This document shows positions 60,696-64,000 of a stretch of 64,000 nucleotides of DNA, piece after piece. How positions within the stretch are numbered: the first letter of the stretch is position 1; every line of letters starts with the position of its first letter. Location: assembly GCA_035326705.1 (NCBI GenBank), contig DAOLES010000002.1:11608-75607 (forward strand), read 5' to 3'. A program made the position numbers and the translations under genes. The DNA is from Oligoflexia bacterium (GTDB lineage Bacteria > Bdellovibrionota_G > JALEGL01). The notes under the pieces are model-generated. The model had not been told where the DNA came from. It saw only the letters and a program-made list of their open reading frames with translations, and ran no database searches.

Positions 60696-62678
60696 TCAAG
60701 TCCAACCAGTAAAAAAGAATAAGTTGTATATGACGTGAATAATGGCAAAAATACCCATGACATAGGCCAGCGGTTTATGCACGTATTGCCATTTAACAAA
60801 CAAGCGTGAGGCAAATTCTAAAAAGCGAACATTGCGTGTCAGTAAAACTTTGCGGTGCACCATGCTTCTAAATGTGCTGTACTGGCGTTTGTAACTTTCC
60901 ATTTCTTTGGGCGTAAAATGTTTGATTCGCATCAGCAACCAATAAGAACGAATACCAGACTTGAACAATTGAAAAATACTTGGGTCTTCTAACTCTTCAA
61001 ACTTGGTTTCTTCCATGATTTTATCGATGGTTCGTCTACTGCGGGTCCCTTTTTCAAAAATAGCATCTAATTTATAAGCCAATTCACGGTCTTGTTCCTG
61101 AATTTGTCTAAATTTAAGTTCGGTTGTTGCCACTGTCCTGGGAATGACTTGGTAAAGAAAACGACCAAACATACCAGTAATCATTACAAACAATAAGGAA
61201 ACCATGCCCAAGGTTCCCCAACCCATCTCAAATTCAAAACCGGTATGAAATAAAACTAGAATGGTACCCATAAAACCGGCGAAGTTATGGAAATCCAACC
61301 AGAGAGGTTTTGAGCCAAAACGTCCAAGCAAACGAGGAAAAGCCTTGCGCAGAGGATAAATCATGGCCATTACAATTAAAGAAAAACCAACGTTGCCAAT
61401 AAATAAGCACAACTGTGAGCCTTTATTAAAATTGAGGGGAATATTGGGGTCTATAAAACCCAGCCTTTGGGCTTTTAGTAAAAGTGAAAACTGAGCATAA
61501 AACTGTTCTTGCAAGGCAAGAAACTCAAAGCATAACCAAGTGATGACAACAAAAGCTGTTAGAAAATAAATTTTTTGTAAAAACTTAACCAAGCCTGAGC
61601 GTTCGTCCAGTTCTTGACTGTTCACTTGTGTACTTTGATTGACGCTAAACAGGGTTGGGTTTTCTAAAAGTTCATTGGCACTTAATTCTATAATTGCACC
61701 GGTTGGACAATGCGATATACATGCAAGATCACTGTAACCATTACAATGATTGCATTTGTCAGCAATAAATTTAGGTGGACGTTTTTGTCCAGGGTGATTT
61801 AAAAAACGAGAAAAACGTTCATCTTTTTGATCAACTTTATGAATGGTAATTGCACCATATTGACAGGCTTTGGCACAAGATTGACAGCCAATGCAATCAT
61901 CCTTAATTTCCACTTCTCCGCTATCTGGGTTAAAAATAACGCTTTCAACTGGACAAGAAGGAATGCACGTTGGATAAAAACAAGTTAAACAACTTTGCGC
62001 AATGTCCATAACACCAAACTTGGCATAACCACGTTCTATTCTTTGAAAACCATGCCGGTCCTCACAAGCTTCATAACATGTATCACACTCAATGCATTTG
62101 TTCATTTGCGTGATTTTAATTCTGGACGCTTGGGTTAAAGCGGTATCAACTAAAAAATCTAAGACTGAGCGTGAATAACTGTCTTCACAGTAAATTCTAT
62201 TTCTGTAGTCAATGCGATCACTGATTTGTTTGATACGATTTTCAAAAACTTGGCTGCTGCGGGCAAAGCTCTTCAAGTCTTCTTTACGAATAATTAAAAT
62301 TTCGGCATCGGTGATAGCTGCAACTTTACTGGCGGTTAAGTTGTTCCAAGTCATGGGCTTATCCACAAAAAACTCGCCCTTGCGGAGAAAGTTAATGGGA
62401 ATTTTACGGGCATTTTCGTCAAAACCAATAATTTTAACCTGACCTTTGGCGATAAAAAAGAAATGAGCAAAGCTTTCAGTGTCACTTTCAAATTCTAAGA
62501 TGTCTTCATTGGCTAGGGCGCTGGCTCTTCTTACTTTGCCTTGCAATTGTTTTAATGTAAAATTGGGGATATCACGAAAAAGTTTAATGATTTTTAAATC
62601 TTCAAGTGATGTAACAGGAAAGCTAGGGGGTCCTTTTTTCTGCTTATTGCGTTTATTGTAGATAATTCCATTAGACAT
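60696..62678 (-). CDS. Cyclic-nucleotide-binding / 4Fe-4S ferredoxin / membrane cytochrome-b-like fusion
   Basis: The protein has 660 residues. Residues 30-145 are a cNMP-binding (Crp-type) domain (FFFIAKGQVKIIGFDENARK, FLRKGEFFVDKP). About 190-335 carries four ferredoxin cysteine sets: CIECDTCYEAC, CLTCFYPTCIPSCP, CIGCQSCAKACQ, CNHCNGYSDLACISHCP. From about 365 on there are some five membrane spans with histidines suited to b-haem (LDFHNFAGFMG, LVLFHTGFEFEMGW, YVHKPLAYVMGIFAIIHVIY). So it could take electrons in the cytoplasm and pass them through the membrane to periplasmic cytochromes, under control of the CNB domain. It heads the multihaem operon. Confidence 0.85.
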   Translation of the reverse strand: MSNGIIYNKRNKQKKGPPSFPVTSLEDLKIIKLFRDIPNFTLKQLQGKVRRASALANEDILEFESDTESFAHFFFIAKGQVKIIGFDENARKIPINFLRKGEFFVDKPMTWNNLTASKVAAITDAEILIIRKEDLKSFARSSQVFENRIKQISDRIDYRNRIYCEDSYSRSVLDFLVDTALTQASRIKITQMNKCIECDTCYEACEDRHGFQRIERGYAKFGVMDIAQSCLTCFYPTCIPSCPVESVIFNPDSGEVEIKDDCIGCQSCAKACQYGAITIHKVDQKDERFSRFLNHPGQKRPPKFIADKCNHCNGYSDLACISHCPTGAIIELSANELLENPTLFSVNQSTQVNSQELDERSGLVKFLQKIYFLTAFVVITWLCFEFLALQEQFYAQFSLLLKAQRLGFIDPNIPLNFNKGSQLCLFIGNVGFSLIVMAMIYPLRKAFPRLLGRFGSKPLWLDFHNFAGFMGTILVLFHTGFEFEMGWGTLGMVSLLFVMITGMFGRFLYQVIPRTVATTELKFRQIQEQDRELAYKLDAIFEKGTRSRRTIDKIMEETKFEELEDPSIFQLFKSGIRSYWLLMRIKHFTPKEMESYKRQYSTFRSMVHRKVLLTRNVRFLEFASRLFVKWQYVHKPLAYVMGIFAIIHVIYNLFFFTGWT

Positions 62679-62852
62679 AGCTTTTAGTAGCTCTATTTTA
62701 ACGGTTTAAATCTTGTTTGTCTTTTAAAAATCTAAATAAAGTGTCTTTTGTTGTGTAAGTTGCATAAACTTACCCAGAATAACTTGAGTTATTGAAGAGT
62801 TTTGATAAAAATTTGAGTCATAAAATCTTTGGCATAAAAAAATGAGGTGCAC

Positions 62853-63566
62853 ATGATTGAAGCGCAACATATTCATAAAGTATATGGTGATATAACAGCA
62901 GTAAAAGATATTTCTTTTAGGGTTAAAAAAGGTGAAATTTTAGGCTTTTTAGGAGCCAATGGCGCCGGCAAGACAACAACCATGCGAATTATGACTGGTT
63001 CATTGCAACCCAGTTCTGGAACTGCCTTGATTGCAGGCTATGATATTTTAAAAGAGCCATTAGAAGTTAAGCGTCGTATTGGATATTTACCGGAGTCGCC
63101 ACCAGTCTATTTTGATTTTACGGTAGAAGCATTTTTAAAATTTGTTGCTAAAATTAGAGAAATCCCAAGTAACTTGCAAAAACAACAAATAGAATGGGCT
63201 ATTGACAAGTGTGGTTTAAAACATGTTGCCAAGCGTATGATTGGTAATTTATCTAAAGGCTATAAACAAAGGGTGGGCTTAGCGCAGGCAATTGTGCATA
63301 AGCCTGATGTATTAATTTTGGATGAACCAACGGTGGGTCTTGACCCAACTCAAATTCGCGAAATACGCGCTTTAATACAAACTTTATCGGAAGAACACAC
63401 CATTATATTATCCACGCATATTCTGCCAGAAGTTAATATGATTTGTGATCGAGCAGTTTTTGTCCATCAAGGTCAAATCGCCCTTGAAGGATCCATTAAA
63501 GAATTAACCCAAACAAAAAGTTTAGAAGAAGTATTTGTCGATGTCATGCTCACACAAGCAAGTTAA
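62853..63566 (+). CDS. ABC transporter ATP-binding protein (GldA-like)
   Basis: The 237-residue protein has Walker A GANGAGKT, the signature LSKGYKQRVGLAQAI, Walker B VLILDEPTVGLDP, and STHILPEV. The sequence around YLPESPPVYFDFTVEAFLKF resembles GldA of gliding-type ABC systems. An AGGTG ribosome binding site is very close to this ATG; an upstream GTG is an alternative. A permease gene follows after 44 bases. Confidence 0.92.
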   Translation: MIEAQHIHKVYGDITAVKDISFRVKKGEILGFLGANGAGKTTTMRIMTGSLQPSSGTALIAGYDILKEPLEVKRRIGYLPESPPVYFDFTVEAFLKFVAKIREIPSNLQKQQIEWAIDKCGLKHVAKRMIGNLSKGYKQRVGLAQAIVHKPDVLILDEPTVGLDPTQIREIRALIQTLSEEHTIILSTHILPEVNMICDRAVFVHQGQIALEGSIKELTQTKSLEEVFVDVMLTQAS

Positions 63567-63610
63567 GCTTCTATGGGGTTAGGAATAGCAATATATTAAA
63601 GAGGTAAAGC

Positions 63611-64000
63611 ATGAAAAAAATATGGACCATTATAGAAAAAGAATTAAAGCATTATTTTTATTCACCTATTGCTTATGTGGTGATGGTGGTGTTTTTGTCA
63701 TTGACCGGATTTTTCTTTTATGTGGGGCTGAGTAGGTTCAGCATGATGTATGAGAATTATAAAAACTTAGCACAGATGACACAAAACCCACAGTACTTAG
63801 AAAGTTTAAACCTTAATGAAATTGTTATTGCCCCCAGTTTATTTAACATGGCTTTTATTTTGTTATTTTTAATTCCTTTGCTGATGATGAGAAGCTTTGC
63901 TGAGGAAAAGAGTAAAAAAACAGATGAACTGTTAAAAACTGCTCCACTAAGCACAACACATATTGTTTGGGGTAAATACCTATCAGCATTTTTGTTTGTG
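63611..64000 (+). CDS. ABC-2 type permease, GldF/GldG-like, truncated by window end
   Basis: 130 codons are visible. The start MKKIWTIIEKELKHYFYSP IAY is typical of ABC-2/NosY/GldF permeases, followed by a first membrane helix (VVMVVFLSLTGFFFYVG), an extracytoplasmic loop, and a second helix (FNMAFILLFLIPLLMM) ending in RSFAEEKSKKTDELLKTAP, the cytoplasmic loop motif of the family. A GAGG ribosome binding site precedes the ATG. It pairs with the preceding ATPase. Confidence 0.88.
   Translation, partial: MKKIWTIIEKELKHYFYSPIAYVVMVVFLSLTGFFFYVGLSRFSMMYENYKNLAQMTQNPQYLESLNLNEIVIAPSLFNMAFILLFLIPLLMMRSFAEEKSKKTDELLKTAPLSTTHIVWGKYLSAFLFV

Noticed and set aside
1..64000. tRNA genes, rRNA genes, CRISPR arrays, transposases or prophage genes
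   Set aside because: None was found on reading the intergenic regions; the search was by eye, so a small RNA gene could be missed.

Overview
The window is AT-rich, densely coded DNA from a Gram-negative bacterium. Outer-membrane beta-barrels, lipoboxes, Tat genes, OmpA and periplasmic multihaem cytochromes all point that way. Several features suggest a deltaproteobacterial-type lineage (Bdellovibrionota, Myxococcota or a relative): a DUF1592/DUF1588 plus DUF1552 pair, a bactofilin heading a split F1Fo ATP synthase operon, thrombospondin type 3 repeats with a myxobacteria-like C-terminal sorting tail, the prkA-yeaH-spoVR operon and Gld-type ABC genes. This placement is inference. I see no rRNA, tRNA, CRISPR array, transposase or phage genes.

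Layout. 0-3 kb (minus): SpoIIM/RDD membrane genes and an Fe-type superoxide dismutase. 3.4-6.6 kb: a DUF1592/1588 lipoprotein with a translationally coupled Tat-exported DUF1552 protein. 6.8-13.6 kb: bactofilin followed by atpF', F, H, A, G, D, C. The Fo a and c subunits are absent, and two hairpin-rich insert-like segments interrupt this operon. 13.9-15.3 kb: a DUF2975/XRE pair and an unknown gene. 15.4-19.6 kb (minus): coupled class A PBP and SpoIID amidase-enhancer-type gene. 19.7-22.3 kb: a short leader ORF, a MoaA-like radical SAM protein with a histone-like tail, then TatB and TatC. 22.4-26 kb: a secreted serine protease and a calcium-binding repeat protein. 26-32.9 kb: prkA, yeaH, spoVR, a SurA-like protein, an acetyltransferase and PyrK.

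32.9-38.1 kb (minus): an OmpA protein, then biotin carboxylase, biotin carrier and acyl-CoA mutase large subunit. The matching carboxyltransferase lies at 47.4-48.9 kb, so propionyl-CoA to succinyl-CoA conversion is the likely pathway. Between them are a four-gene operon of exported proteins with no family I recognise (38.3-43.3 kb), an NfeD/SPFH pair, and a small immunity-gene patch with a pseudogene and a SUKH gene. 49-51.6 kb carries a ferritin-like gene and two Fur-box-like palindromes beside small unknown genes. 51.8-56.4 kb has a nitroreductase, a DDAH-like enzyme, secreted proteins and a receiver-domain protein.

56.4-62.7 kb (minus) is the most striking locus. A cyclic-nucleotide-binding/4Fe-4S/membrane cytochrome-b-like fusion is followed by a 6-haem cytochrome, a 27-haem cytochrome and an outer-membrane beta-barrel. 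Together these could carry electrons from the cytoplasm or inner membrane to or across the outer membrane. The window ends in a Gld-type ABC transporter operon. Functions are read from recognised motifs. Starts were moved from the longest reading frame where operon overlap, ribosome binding sites or the family N-terminus favoured another codon, and this is noted in the entries.
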